Positions 1-9,077 of a DNA stretch of 31,513 nt are shown one piece after another. The notes below the pieces were generated by a model. The model was not told the DNA's origin. It worked only from the letters and a program-made list of their open reading frames with translations, and made no database searches. How positions within the stretch are numbered: the first letter of the stretch is position 1; each line of letters begins with the position of its first letter. Made by a program: the position numbers and the translations under genes. The stretch is from an uncultured Roseburia sp. (GTDB lineage: Bacteria > Bacillota > Clostridia > Lachnospirales > Lachnospiraceae): NCBI GenBank assembly GCA_934358955.1, contig CAKRLC010000022.1:1-31513 (forward strand), written 5' to 3'.

Positions 1-76
1 GCATGCTAAAAGAGTTGCTCCATAACCTTTATTTGCAAATTGCGCAAAAAATATGGAAAGTTTCTCCTTGTGCAAT
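1..76 (+). repeat. Interspersed palindromic repeat, copy A
   Basis: An intergenic sequence downstream of the rel terminator that matches two other places in the window. The clearest shared blocks are CTCCATAACCTTTAT (19-33, one or two differences elsewhere) and a hairpin starting at ATTGCGCAAAAAA and ending at CTTGTGCAAT (39-76). The first 14 bases match the other copies only weakly, and the window edge may cut the unit. No ORF explains it. It is a non-coding repeat of the kind seen as REP or MITE-derived elements. The family name is unknown to me. Confidence 0.7.
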
Positions 77-116
77 GTAGATGAGACAAACCTTTTAGGA
101 CTCGCGGATCCTCCTG

Positions 117-153
117 AAAAGAACCACCGTATAGATCAGCCGGTGGTTCTTTC
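117..153 (-). terminator. Rho-independent terminator of rel
   Basis: A perfect 12-bp stem (AAAGAACCACCG at 118-129 pairing with CGGTGGTTCTTT at 141-152) with an 11-nt loop. On the minus strand the stem runs into TTTTC. The upstream arm of the stem lies inside the last codons of rel and its stop codon is in the loop, so the coding end and the terminator overlap. Confidence 0.75.
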
Positions 154-2445
154 GATATCAATAATACTGTCAATCTGACGAAGCTTATCGATCAGACTGG
201 ATAATTCTGCTTTTCCTCTTGTGTTGAAGGAAATATCAATCGTTGCAATTCCCTGTTTACTTGTCTTAGAGTGGATCGCATTGATGTCGATCTCTCGTTC
301 TGTAAAGATCCTCGTAATATCTACAAGAAGTCCGGTACGGTTGTTGCAGAACACCTTGATCTCTGCCAGGTATAATCCGGCTTCCCCGGATTCCTCATCG
401 TGCTGCCATTCTGCATCGATCAGCCGTTCCCGTTCCATATCCGAAAGATTGATAATATTAATACAGTCGGTACGGTGAATCGATACACCACGTCCTCTTG
501 TAACAAATCCTACGATCTCATCTCCCGGAACAGGGCTGCAGCACTTGGAAAAATGCACTGCCACATCATAAAGTCCCTTTACGATGATTCCGCTCTTGGA
601 CTTCTTCTCCGGAAGCTTCTCTTTATTATTTTCTGAAATATTTTCCAGTACTTCTTCATCTGTAATTCTTGCAATATGGTCTTTTTTGTACTCTTCGTAC
701 ATACGGTTTACGATCTGACCTTCCTTTAAACCGCCATGTCCGATCGTTGCCAGGCAGGAATTCCAGTCATGAAAACCATATTTGCGTAAAATCTTATTCT
801 GATACTCTGGTTTATTAATATCAGCAAGATTGATTCCTTTTGATTTACAACAGGCTGCGATCAGATCCTTACCTTTTACAATGTTCTCTTCCTTCAGCTC
901 ACTGCGGAACCACTGGTTGATCTTATTCTTTGCCTGTGTACTCTTGACAATATTCAGCCAGTCGCGGCTTGGACCCTTAGAGTTCTGGGAAGTCAATACT
1001 TCAATACGATCTCCATTTTGGATCACATAGTCGATCGGAACCAGTTTCCCGTTTACTTTTGCTCCGATCATCTTATTACCAACCGCAGAATGGATCGCAT
1101 AGGCAAAATCGATCGGGGTGGAACCATTCGGCAGATTCTTCACATCTCCGGTCGGTGTAAAACAGAATACCGTATCTGAAAACAGATCAAGATCACTCTT
1201 TAAGAGACTCATAAATTCCTTATTATCAGACATGTCTCTCTGCCATTCTAAGATCTGTCTTAACCAGCTTAATTTTTCTTCCTCACTGACTGTCATTGGA
1301 ACCGCAACACCACCGTTATTGCTTGCCTCTTTGTACTTCCAGTGAGCTGCGATACCATATTCCGCTGTCCGGTGCATCTCATACGTACGGATCTGGATCT
1401 CAAACGGCTGTCCGGTTGGTCCGATCAGTGTTGTATGCAGGGACTGGTACATGTTCGGCTTCGGCATTGCAATATAATCCTTAAAACGTCCAGGAATCGG
1501 CTTATACATCTCATGGATCACACCAAGCGCTGCATAACAGTCTTTTACGGAATCTACGATAATACGGATTGCAAAAAGATCATAAATCTGATCTAATGTC
1601 TTATCCTGATTCTTCATTTTCTTATAAATACTGAAAAAGTGCTTTGCACGTCCCACGATCTCTGCCGGAATGCCTGCTTCATGGATATGCTGCTTCACTT
1701 CTGCAACAAGACTCTGTACATAGTCATCACGTACACTCTTACGCTGCGCGATCTGATGAACAAGATCATAATAAGCTTCCGGTTCCAAATATTTTAAAGA
1801 GAGGTCATCCAGCTCGATCTTAATCTTGGAAATACCAAGCCTCTGCGCGATTGGGGCATAAATGTCCATGGTCTCTCTTGCTTTTTCCTTCTGCTTCTCA
1901 GGTGTCATATACTTTAAGGTACGCATATTATGAAGACGGTCAGCAAGCTTGATCAGGATTACCCGGATATCCTTTGCCATTGCAAGGAACATCTTTCGCA
2001 AGTTCTCTGCCTGCACTTCAACCTTATCCGCATCATATGACAGCTGTCCTAACTTTGTAACTCCATCTACTAATAATGCAACTTCTGCACCAAACTCCTG
2101 CTTTATCTCTTCATCTGTCATGACGGTATCTTCCACAACATCATGCAGAAGCCCTGCCACGATCGTCTCCTTATCGAGCTCTAATTCAGCAAGGATAATG
2201 GCAACACACAACGGATGGATAATGTACGGTTCTCCCGACTTTCTCGCCTGCCCTTTGTGTGCCTCATTTGCGATCTGATAGGCCTTTTCTATCTGGCTGA
2301 TATCCGTAGACGGATGATACTTACGAACGCTGGCGATCAATTCTTCATATAATTTTTCCGGACTCTCAAACTCCTTCATCGGTTTGATATTGTCGTCCTC
2401 TTCTTTTACGATTTTTTCCAATTCTTCTGACGAAAGTTCTGCCAT
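136..2445 (-). CDS. rel: Bifunctional (p)ppGpp synthetase/hydrolase Rel
   Basis: A cytoplasmic stringent-response enzyme that makes and degrades (p)ppGpp from GTP/GDP and ATP. Domains in order: a HD hydrolase domain with intact HDVVEDT near residue 101 and RLHNMRTL near 170; a synthetase domain with GRFKDYIAMPKPN (about 319-331); a TGS domain (about 420-480); a zinc-finger-like segment with CCSPVPGDEIVGF; and a C-terminal ACT domain (about 690-765). The RFKD (RXKD) version of the synthetase motif is that of bifunctional Rel/SpoT enzymes; monofunctional RelA has EXDD. Length (769 aa) is normal. Start choice is uncertain: GTG at 2454, ATG at 2451 and ATG at 2445 are all in frame with only a poor Shine-Dalgarno (GGTGAT just before 2445), so 2445 is a preference. 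It has its own promoter (2487-2515) and terminator and appears monocistronic. Confidence 0.96.
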   Translation of the reverse strand: MAELSSEELEKIVKEEDDNIKPMKEFESPEKLYEELIASVRKYHPSTDISQIEKAYQIANEAHKGQARKSGEPYIIHPLCVAIILAELELDKETIVAGLLHDVVEDTVMTDEEIKQEFGAEVALLVDGVTKLGQLSYDADKVEVQAENLRKMFLAMAKDIRVILIKLADRLHNMRTLKYMTPEKQKEKARETMDIYAPIAQRLGISKIKIELDDLSLKYLEPEAYYDLVHQIAQRKSVRDDYVQSLVAEVKQHIHEAGIPAEIVGRAKHFFSIYKKMKNQDKTLDQIYDLFAIRIIVDSVKDCYAALGVIHEMYKPIPGRFKDYIAMPKPNMYQSLHTTLIGPTGQPFEIQIRTYEMHRTAEYGIAAHWKYKEASNNGGVAVPMTVSEEEKLSWLRQILEWQRDMSDNKEFMSLLKSDLDLFSDTVFCFTPTGDVKNLPNGSTPIDFAYAIHSAVGNKMIGAKVNGKLVPIDYVIQNGDRIEVLTSQNSKGPSRDWLNIVKSTQAKNKINQWFRSELKEENIVKGKDLIAACCKSKGINLADINKPEYQNKILRKYGFHDWNSCLATIGHGGLKEGQIVNRMYEEYKKDHIARITDEEVLENISENNKEKLPEKKSKSGIIVKGLYDVAVHFSKCCSPVPGDEIVGFVTRGRGVSIHRTDCINIINLSDMERERLIDAEWQHDEESGEAGLYLAEIKVFCNNRTGLLVDITRIFTEREIDINAIHSKTSKQGIATIDISFNTRGKAELSSLIDKLRQIDSIIDIERTTG

Positions 2446-2486
2446 GTACATCACCCACTTTTACCATGCTTTTGTATATAGATATG

Positions 2487-2515
2487 ATTATATTTGATTT
2501 TAAACCAAAAATCAA
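2487..2515 (-). promoter_or_regulatory. Sigma-A-type promoter of rel
   Basis: On the minus strand, TTGATT (2515-2510), a 17-base spacer and a perfect TATAAT (2492-2487). It lies about 40 bases before the start region of rel. Confidence 0.7.
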
Positions 2516-2579
2516 CGCTTATTCCCTGTCAAATCATTTCAATCCACCCACAAAAAGCACGCTTTTTTAGTTTCATAAG

Positions 2580-2603
2580 ACAGCAGGCGCCTTTTTCTGC
2601 TGT
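2580..2603 (-). terminator. Possible weak terminator after the GNAT gene
   Basis: A 7-bp stem ACAGCAG/CTGCTGT (2580-2586 with 2597-2603) directly follows the stop codon of the acetyltransferase gene. The tract after it (CTTATG) is a poor U-run, so its strength is doubtful. Confidence 0.35.
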
Positions 2604-3476
2604 TTATTCTAATTTTTTCCAATAAATGCAGATGTTATGCCCATCCCAGAGTTCTTTTTTCTTCTGAACGAATCCAAGCTTTCCGGCAAGTTTATGGGAA
2701 GGACAATTTTTCTCGTGTATACAGCAGTATAGTTCTGTCATTTCCAGCTCCTGCTTTGCATAATCCAATATTGCACGACACACTTCCTCTGCAAAGCCTT
2801 TGCCCTGCTCCGATGTCCGGATCGCATAGGCTAACTCCGGCAGATCATCCAATGCTTCCCTGTGTTCGATCCCGGCTCTTCCGATCAGCCTTCCGGTATC
2901 TTTTTCAAATACGAGCCACAGGCCATAACCATAAAAACCATACTGATTTGTAATATACGCCTGCTGCTTTTCCCTTTCGTCCCTGTATTCGGACAGTCCT
3001 TCCATATAATCTGTCATCCCCGGCTCTGCATACATTGCAAAAAGCTCCGGCAGATCGTCCAGCTCAAGTTCCTGCACCATGCACCTCTTAGTTTCAAGGA
3101 TCGTCCATGGGATTTTTGCATGCCTTTCATACACCCGCTGTAAAAAAGGAACTTCCACTTCCTCAAAGCCTTCCACGATCATGTCCGCATGCAAATACTT
3201 CAACTCCCCGGCTCTCTGCCAGGCGATCGTCGCAAAATCGCTCTGCTTTGCCATATCCAACAGATGCTGACTAGCAGAGATCACCAGCGTCTGTTTTTTC
3301 TCTTTTGCTAAAAATGCTTCCGCCTCATTTTTGCTTAGAAAATATACGTTCAACCCTTTTTCGCGCTCCTGCTTTGTATTTTCCATAAGATACGCACATT
3401 CTGTCTCCGGAAGGCCTGCAATATAAACATTTTTTAATTGATCTTCCCCATTTAAATATTTCCTGCTTTTGAGCAT
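2604..3476 (-). CDS. GNAT-family N-acetyltransferase
   Basis: The C-terminal half (about residues 130-288) has the features of a GNAT acetyltransferase that moves an acetyl group from acetyl-CoA to an amine: a strand-rich core GLWLVFEKDTGRLIGRAGIE, then AYAIRTSEQGKGFAEEVCRA (the Q/R-x-x-G-x-G/A acetyl-CoA loop, here EQGKGFA), and KLAGKLGFVQKK near the end. This pattern is close to RimJ/RimL-type enzymes. The first 110 or so residues are an extra domain I do not recognise, so the protein (290 aa) is longer than a bare GNAT. The ATG lies 2 bases after the stop of the radical SAM gene, so the two are probably translationally coupled. The substrate cannot be told from sequence. Confidence 0.85.
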   Translation of the reverse strand: MLKSRKYLNGEDQLKNVYIAGLPETECAYLMENTKQEREKGLNVYFLSKNEAEAFLAKEKKQTLVISASQHLLDMAKQSDFATIAWQRAGELKYLHADMIVEGFEEVEVPFLQRVYERHAKIPWTILETKRCMVQELELDDLPELFAMYAEPGMTDYMEGLSEYRDEREKQQAYITNQYGFYGYGLWLVFEKDTGRLIGRAGIEHREALDDLPELAYAIRTSEQGKGFAEEVCRAILDYAKQELEMTELYCCIHEKNCPSHKLAGKLGFVQKKKELWDGHNICIYWKKLE

Positions 3477-3478
3477 TC

Positions 3479-4372
3479 TTACACGCCCTCTCCGTTAAAT
3501 TCCGGGATAAAGCTTTCTTCCGCAGTCTCGCCTTCCTGGATAAACCCATTTTCGATCCCGATCATTATGGCATAATCTACAAGCTCCTCATATTCCTCTT
3601 CCGTGATCCTGCGGTCCAATTCCGGATAATTTTTCAGATTAGAAAGCGGCGTAAACTGATTCATGATACTGATATAAATGGTGTCTCCATATGTCTCATG
3701 CAGGTAGCGAAGCACCCGTTTTGAGTCTTCCATGCATCCCGGAAGCATCAGATGGCGCACGATCGTTCCCCTTAAAATCAGATTATCCTCATCTCCATCC
3801 ACAAAACTTGCCGGCCCGGTCTGTCTCACCATCTCTGCCAGAACCTTTTTCGCCACATCCGCATAATCTTTGGCATGGGAATACTTTTTGCTCAGATAAC
3901 TGCTCATATATTTAAAATCCGGAAGATAAATATCCACATATCCTTCCAGGCTGCGGATAGTCTCCACATTTTCATAACTGCTCGTATTGTATACAATCGG
4001 AAGCTTTAATCCATCCCTTTTTGCGATCTCCAAAGCTTCCCGGATCTGTTTTGCAAAGTGTCCCGGCGTCACCAGATTGATATTATTGGCTCCTTTTTCC
4101 TGCAATTCCAGGAAAATCTCCGCCAGTCTTCCGATACTGATCTCTTTTCCTGCCGTTCCATTTGCAATGTTCTGATTCTGACAAAATACACAATGCAGCG
4201 GGCATCCTGAGAAAAATACGGCCCCTGATCCTGCTTCTCCTGAGATGCATGGCTCTTCCCAGAAATGAAGTGCCGCCCTCGCTACCTTTAACTTATCTGT
4301 CTGTCCACATACCCCTGTGATTCCATTTTCCCTGTCTGCGCCACAATTTCTTGGGCATAAAAAACATTTCAC
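3479..4372 (-). CDS. Radical SAM protein, PflA-like
   Basis: Carries the radical SAM signature CPLHCVFC (CxxxCxxC, about residues 56-63) that binds the [4Fe-4S] cluster used to cleave S-adenosylmethionine. It also has a cysteine-rich N-terminus (CFLCPRNCG...GVCG, residues 3-22) of the type found in PflA-like activase relatives that are stand-alone radical SAM proteins. Other conserved-looking segments are NLVTPGHFAKQIREAL and LPDFKYMS, as in this subfamily. 297 aa is normal. No pyruvate formate-lyase or other glycyl radical enzyme lies beside it, so the target is unknown. It is first in a two-gene unit with the GNAT gene. Confidence 0.88.
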   Translation of the reverse strand: MKCFLCPRNCGADRENGITGVCGQTDKLKVARAALHFWEEPCISGEAGSGAVFFSGCPLHCVFCQNQNIANGTAGKEISIGRLAEIFLELQEKGANNINLVTPGHFAKQIREALEIAKRDGLKLPIVYNTSSYENVETIRSLEGYVDIYLPDFKYMSSYLSKKYSHAKDYADVAKKVLAEMVRQTGPASFVDGDEDNLILRGTIVRHLMLPGCMEDSKRVLRYLHETYGDTIYISIMNQFTPLSNLKNYPELDRRITEEEYEELVDYAIMIGIENGFIQEGETAEESFIPEFNGEGV

Positions 4373-4525
4373 ACGCTCTACCTCTTGCTAAACCTGTTAT
4401 TTTCAGCTATGATATATCAGCGGAAAGATTTTTCCGATCTATTTCCAGCATTTTCTATTATAACAGAAGTGTTTCAAATAGATACTATTTTTTATCATAT
4501 TAAAACAACAATTAAGGAGTATGTT

Positions 4526-5767
4526 ATGAGTCTGAAAAATGTAATGGTTGCACAGTCCGGCGGTCCTACTGTTGCTATCAATGCCAGTCTTGCCGGTGTC
4601 ATCCGCGGTGTGAAGGAATCTGGTTCTTATGATACTGTTTATGGATCTGTAAATGGAATTTTAGGTATTTTAAATGATAAACTTCTGAATTTATCCCAGA
4701 TTTCAAACGAACAGCCTGATTTTCTGGACTGTCTGGAAACCACACCTGCTATGTATCTCGGTTCCTGCCGCTACAAGCTTCCGAACTTTATGGATGATGA
4801 TTCTCCATATGTTTATATTTTCAAGCAGTTTGAGACCTATCATATTGGTGCTTTTTTCTATATCGGTGGTAATGATTCCATGGATACCGTTTTAAAATTA
4901 TCCGAATACGGTAAAAAAATCGGCAGCGATGTCCGTGTGATCGGTATTCCAAAAACAGTCGACAATGACCTTTGCGAGACAGACCATACACCTGGTTTTG
5001 GCTCTGCTGCCAAGTATATTGCCTCCTCTATTTTAGAGATCGCACATGATACCTTTATTTACGCTGTAAAGAGTGTTACGATCGTAGAGATTATGGGACG
5101 TGATGCAGGATGGCTGACAGCTGCTTCTGCACTTGCCAGAAATGAATATAATACTGCACCGCATCTGATCTATCTTCCGGAAGTTCCTTTTGACAAAGAA
5201 GACTTCCTGCTGGATGTAAAACGTATGTTATTTGAACGCAATAACGTGATCATTGCAGTTTCTGAAGGAATCCGCGATGCTTCCGGCAATTATATCAGTG
5301 CTTCTGAACAGTCTGTTGATACCTTTGGTCACAGCCAGTTAAGTGGTGCCGGAAAAACACTTGAATTTTTGATCAAAGAAAAGCTTGGTGTAAAAGTCCG
5401 CTCCATCGAGGTCAACGTATTACAGCGATGCGCTTCCCACCTTGCATCCAAAACAGATTTAGAGGAATCTGTTGCGCTTGGTAAAAAAGCCGTTGCACTT
5501 TCCTTAGAAGGCGTTACTGCTTCCATGGTTACCTTAAACCGTGTATCTAATGATCCTTATACGATTGAATATGGTTATGCTGAGATCAAGAATATCGCCA
5601 ACGAAGCCAAATCTGTTCCGCGTGAATGGATCAACGATGCCGGCAATGATGTGACTCAGGAAATGATCGATTACCTGACTCCACTCATCCAGGGTGAGTC
5701 CAACGTTGTATACAAGAATGGTCTTCCTGTCTATGCGAATGTTGCACATCTGACACAGACAACCTAG
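4526..5767 (+). CDS. pfp: 6-phosphofructokinase, probably pyrophosphate-dependent
   Basis: Phosphorylates fructose 6-phosphate to fructose 1,6-bisphosphate in glycolysis. The nucleotide/PPi loop reads GGNDS (residues 114-118) and the catalytic loop PKTVDND (142-148). In ATP enzymes these are GGDGS and PGTIDND; Asp at the fourth loop position and Lys in PKT are the established signs of PPi as phosphoryl donor (diphosphate-fructose-6-phosphate 1-phosphotransferase). D146 is the expected catalytic base. The reading frame is open back to 4385, but the start is placed at 4526 because AAGGAG (4514-4519) sits 6 bases before this ATG and the upstream 47 codons do not resemble a PFK. 413 aa. Monocistronic, ending at the strong terminator 5869-5916. 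Confidence 0.93.
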   Translation: MSLKNVMVAQSGGPTVAINASLAGVIRGVKESGSYDTVYGSVNGILGILNDKLLNLSQISNEQPDFLDCLETTPAMYLGSCRYKLPNFMDDDSPYVYIFKQFETYHIGAFFYIGGNDSMDTVLKLSEYGKKIGSDVRVIGIPKTVDNDLCETDHTPGFGSAAKYIASSILEIAHDTFIYAVKSVTIVEIMGRDAGWLTAASALARNEYNTAPHLIYLPEVPFDKEDFLLDVKRMLFERNNVIIAVSEGIRDASGNYISASEQSVDTFGHSQLSGAGKTLEFLIKEKLGVKVRSIEVNVLQRCASHLASKTDLEESVALGKKAVALSLEGVTASMVTLNRVSNDPYTIEYGYAEIKNIANEAKSVPREWINDAGNDVTQEMIDYLTPLIQGESNVVYKNGLPVYANVAHLTQTT

Positions 5768-5868
5768 GACATCGTTCTATAACTAATTACACAGATAATT
5801 TATATGATTTTTATCTGCGGCATCACAAGACCTTGACGCCGCAGCATTTGCTCACAGATGATGCCAAA

Positions 5869-5916
5869 AAGAAATCCGCTATGATCCATTCATGATCATA
5901 GCGGATTTCTTTTTTT
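5869..5916. terminator. Strong bidirectional terminator
   Basis: An 18-bp perfect stem (5869-5886 with 5894-5911) around a 7-nt loop, followed by T residues on the plus strand and CTTTTTGG on the minus strand. It lies between the convergent phosphofructokinase and hydrolase genes and can serve both. Confidence 0.9.
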
Positions 5917-5943
5917 ATCTCTTTCATCCAGAAAAATTTTTTT

Positions 5944-6876
5944 CTACAGCAGCTCTTCTGACTTGCAGAGCAGCTCTATGAACTTTCCAATCTCAACCCA
6001 GGCTTTTCGTGACTCCGGCATCATCTTTGCCGCCATCTGGAAGATGTGGAACATTCCATCATAGATACTTAAACGGACTCTGACACCCTGATGCCTTGCC
6101 TTGGATGCAACACTGACAGAATCACTGAGCAGCATCTCATAGGAGCCGACCTGGATCAGCATCGGCGGGAAATCACGAAAATCGCCATACAACGGGGAAA
6201 TATAAGGATCCATCCGATCATGATCCCCGACATAATCATTATTATAGATCAGGCTATCCCTTGTATTACCAAATAATGGGTCTTTCTCATAATTTGTATC
6301 ATAAGATTCTCCGCTTGCAAGGAGATCTGTCCATGGTGACATCGCTACGATCCCGCATGGAAGCGGCATACGATGATCCTTCAGGTAATGGCATAATGCC
6401 ATCGCAAGACCACCTCCTGCCGAATCTCCAACAACAATGATCTGCTCTGCGAACCATCCATGGTCTAACAGCCACTGATAAGATGCGACTGCATCTTCTA
6501 AAGCAGCCGGATAAGGATTTTCCGGAGCAACACGGTAATCGATCGTTAATACGCTCATTCCGTGACTGACTTCATTATAAAGACCGGCAAACATCCGGTA
6601 TGCATTTCTCATTGCGCCTATGTAACCACCGCCATGCAGCTGCAGGATCACCTTTTCTGTATTTGGATTTTCTTTCAGTTCCAGCCATTCCATGGTAAAG
6701 TGTTCCATTTCGATGGTCGTCATCGTAAAAATGTCCGGGCATCTCCATGGTGCTTCCACCATCTTTTTCCGCAGTTCCCCGCTTTTAATTTTTCTTCCAA
6801 TCAGGTTATCATTTGTCACATGAGCGATCAAATCCCTGATTACTTTTCCGGCAATACTTGATTCTCTTTCTCTCAT
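5944..6876 (-). CDS. Alpha/beta hydrolase, HSL-type esterase
   Basis: A soluble carboxylesterase/lipase-like protein of the hormone-sensitive-lipase family. HGGGYIGAM (about residues 80-88) forms the oxyanion hole, GDSAGGG carries the nucleophilic serine, and YDGMFHIF near the C-terminus carries the catalytic histidine. The acidic member is within the PPMLIQVGSYEMLLSD segment. 310 aa is the family length and no signal peptide is seen. It is the last gene of a cluster with an HxxxD acyltransferase and a DUF6320 membrane protein, 53 bases after the latter. Its own Shine-Dalgarno (AAAGGG) is about 14 bases from the ATG, which is long. An ester or acyl substrate is a reasonable inference from the neighbours; the actual substrate is unknown. 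Confidence 0.9.
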   Translation of the reverse strand: MRERESSIAGKVIRDLIAHVTNDNLIGRKIKSGELRKKMVEAPWRCPDIFTMTTIEMEHFTMEWLELKENPNTEKVILQLHGGGYIGAMRNAYRMFAGLYNEVSHGMSVLTIDYRVAPENPYPAALEDAVASYQWLLDHGWFAEQIIVVGDSAGGGLAMALCHYLKDHRMPLPCGIVAMSPWTDLLASGESYDTNYEKDPLFGNTRDSLIYNNDYVGDHDRMDPYISPLYGDFRDFPPMLIQVGSYEMLLSDSVSVASKARHQGVRVRLSIYDGMFHIFQMAAKMMPESRKAWVEIGKFIELLCKSEELL

Positions 6877-6929
6877 AATCGAAGTGTTATCCCTTTCTAC
6901 TGTATTCTTCTTACTTGATTCTCATTTTA

Positions 6930-7595
6930 TTATCTTATGTGGAATCGTCTCTTTAATTCCACCCTTGCCTTCCTGTCACCAATAATCACCGTTCCGAGGA
7001 ATAAAAATACGGATGCTCCAAGAGAAGCCAGCGCAAGATAAGGCACCTGGATCACTCCTGCAAAATATAGGATCATCGGGATGATACTGCACAGAATCAT
7101 AAAAATCTGCCACATAATATAGCTCTGCCAGTTTCTCCTGTTTATGATCATCAAAACAAGAATACCAACATCACTCAGGATAATAGCAGAAGGGAACACA
7201 TAGCGCACAGACCAGCCGGTATAACCTTTTAAAAAGTCCATCGCCACAAACATCAATATCGCCATTGCTGTGAGTACGATCGTTTTGGATATATAACCTG
7301 CCTTACCAAGGATAGCCAGGCGAAGCACCAGATATCCATAAAGCAGGGCAAGACCGGTCATAAGGCTCCATGCCGTTTCAAAATCTCCATAGTGGTTGAT
7401 CACCACCAGAACGGCCTCCACGACGATCGCCACAAAAAGATAAATACGCGACAACAGCATCATCTGTCTTCTTCTCACCCGGACATTCGGATACATATTT
7501 TCCACATCAACCGTCGGTTCCAGGACAGAATGACACAGCGGACAGCGCTCTGTTTCGTCTAAAACTTCTATATTACATTGTCTGCATCTACTCAT
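6930..7595 (-). CDS. Zinc-ribbon membrane protein, DUF6320-like
   Basis: A short N-terminal zinc ribbon with CRQC and CPLC (Cys 4, 7, 18 and 21) is followed by about six or seven hydrophobic helices (from about residue 44 to 210) and a basic tail (DRKARVELKRRFHIR). This architecture matches what I recall as DUF6320, a family of unknown function; that assignment is from memory. It overlaps the acyltransferase gene upstream by 8 bases, so the two are translationally coupled, and the hydrolase follows. A membrane scaffold or transporter for the product of its neighbours is possible but unproven. Confidence 0.8.
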   Translation of the reverse strand: MSRCRQCNIEVLDETERCPLCHSVLEPTVDVENMYPNVRVRRRQMMLLSRIYLFVAIVVEAVLVVINHYGDFETAWSLMTGLALLYGYLVLRLAILGKAGYISKTIVLTAMAILMFVAMDFLKGYTGWSVRYVFPSAIILSDVGILVLMIINRRNWQSYIMWQIFMILCSIIPMILYFAGVIQVPYLALASLGASVFLFLGTVIIGDRKARVELKRRFHIR

Positions 7596-8946
7596 AATTC
7601 ACACCATTACTTTCTATCTCAACTTTGATCCCATCTGCTGCGATTTTTCTGAAAAATCCTCTCTGCACGGAAGAATCCTTCAGATCGTAGCTAAAGGAAA
7701 ATACAAGCGTACTTCCATAGGAGCAGATCGTTCCTTTTAAATGTTGTCCCTTCGACATTGCGAGAAATGCATGGAACATTTCCACATAAGGCTGATAAGC
7801 TTCATCTACTGTAATATTTCCAATATTTGTGATCGTTGTCGTATTTGCCAGTGCTGATTTTGTATACACCAGACGCATTGCTATATTTTTCAGGAAAAGC
7901 GGTACTGCACGGGCAACTAGCAGCTTCTCGTTCGATACATTATAGGAAAAAAGCTTTTCCAAATGTTCTCTGTTAATCTGGCTCTTTAAGCTGTCCCTGA
8001 CGCAGGTCAGTACTTCCTGGAACGTATAGATCTCTTTTGTCGGATGAAATTCTGCTGATACCATAACGAAGAAATTCTTCGTCGTGATCGAATTAAAATA
8101 TGGGCGCAGATTCACCGGTACTGCAACACGGATCGGTTTGTCCGATGGCATTCCTTTCATACACTCTGTATAAACACTCCATATAAATACGGATACGAGA
8201 TATTCATTAATACTGCATCCGTATTTATGGCAAACCTCTTTTAACTGCGGCACCTGCATATAGCCATGCATCACACCAAACTCACCCGGCTGTAATTTTT
8301 CGCCATGTAACAGATACGCTTTCTTTGTCTGATACCCCTTTGCTGAGCTCTTCTTATAATTCTTCAAAAAGCTGTCTTCCCTGTTTAGGGATGTACTGCT
8401 ATTTAAAGAATCGCGAACCTTCTCCTTTAATTCCGGATGTGCCAGACGCAGGTATTGGTAAGTAAGCTCCTTTAAAAAATTAATACCTCCCATTCCGTCT
8501 GTTAATACATGGAACACCTCCAGATTGATCCGGTACTTATAATAACTCACGCGGAACATGTAGCTCCGGTTCTTATTCTGCTGGATAAACCTGCATGGAT
8601 AATTGCTTTCCTCCCTTACCTTCGGCGCAGGCTTACCATTTTCTTCAAAATAATACCAGAATACACCTGTTCTTAAACGAAGATTAAATCCATCCATCTT
8701 CGGAAGTACGGTATTTAATGCCTCCTGTAAGAGGTCTGGCTGTATCAGCTCCGTCAGGGTAACACTGATCCGGTATACATTCGTCATATTCTCACCTGCA
8801 ATAACCGGAAACAGATGCGCCGTATTATCCAGCCTGTCCCAACGGATCTCCTTATACTCTCTTTTCTTTTTTTTATTTTCTACAGCTGATTCCTCAAGCT
8901 GTTCTATTTCTTCTGTAACCCCAGTACTGGCTGTTTTTTTTCTCAT
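7588..8946 (-). CDS. HxxxD acyltransferase, alcohol-acetyltransferase/condensation-like
   Basis: Contains FHVLTDGMGG near residue 180, the HxxxDG active-site motif of CoA-dependent acyltransferases, NRPS condensation domains, wax-ester synthases and alcohol acetyltransferases. The rest has the expected two-lobe pattern (MDGFNLRLR early, RVAVPVNLRPYF and TTTITNIGNI later), so it should transfer an acyl group to a hydroxyl or amine. No carrier domain or adenylation domain is nearby. The frame is open to a TTG at 9021, but ATG 8946 is chosen because AAGGAG lies 5 bases upstream and the promoter -10 (9021-9026) would overlap the longer start. The N-terminal 30 residues are highly charged and probably disordered. 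First gene of the cluster controlled from 9021-9049. Confidence 0.82.
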   Translation of the reverse strand: MRKKTASTGVTEEIEQLEESAVENKKKKREYKEIRWDRLDNTAHLFPVIAGENMTNVYRISVTLTELIQPDLLQEALNTVLPKMDGFNLRLRTGVFWYYFEENGKPAPKVREESNYPCRFIQQNKNRSYMFRVSYYKYRINLEVFHVLTDGMGGINFLKELTYQYLRLAHPELKEKVRDSLNSSTSLNREDSFLKNYKKSSAKGYQTKKAYLLHGEKLQPGEFGVMHGYMQVPQLKEVCHKYGCSINEYLVSVFIWSVYTECMKGMPSDKPIRVAVPVNLRPYFNSITTKNFFVMVSAEFHPTKEIYTFQEVLTCVRDSLKSQINREHLEKLFSYNVSNEKLLVARAVPLFLKNIAMRLVYTKSALANTTTITNIGNITVDEAYQPYVEMFHAFLAMSKGQHLKGTICSYGSTLVFSFSYDLKDSSVQRGFFRKIAADGIKVEIESNGVNYE

Positions 8947-9020
8947 CGCAGCTCCTTCTTCTGTCTGCCCGGATCTTAAATCCCCGCTCCGGACTCCTTT
9001 GCTTTTTGCATATCGTAACA

Positions 9021-9049
9021 ATTATATACATATTTTATCAAAAAAACAA
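9021..9049 (-). promoter_or_regulatory. Promoter of the acyltransferase-DUF6320-hydrolase operon
   Basis: On the minus strand TTGTTT (9049-9044), a 17-base spacer and a perfect TATAAT (9026-9021), giving a leader of about 65 bases before the ATG at 8946. Confidence 0.7.
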
Positions 9050-9077
9050 TCATCCTGCTTTCCGTTTCTTATTTCTG

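Noticed and set aside
2552..2567. AAAAAGC-AC-GCTTTTT palindrome between the GNAT gene and rel
   Set aside because: The loop would be only two bases and the stem is almost all A-T, so it is not a credible terminator.
4385..4525. N-terminal extension of the phosphofructokinase frame
   Set aside because: The frame is open, but a good AAGGAG site fixes the start at 4526 and the extension has no PFK similarity and lies in the divergent promoter region.
8947..9021. TTG start giving 25 more residues for the acyltransferase
   Set aside because: No ribosome site before the TTG, and the promoter -10 would overlap the start codon. ATG 8946 has AAGGAG at good distance.
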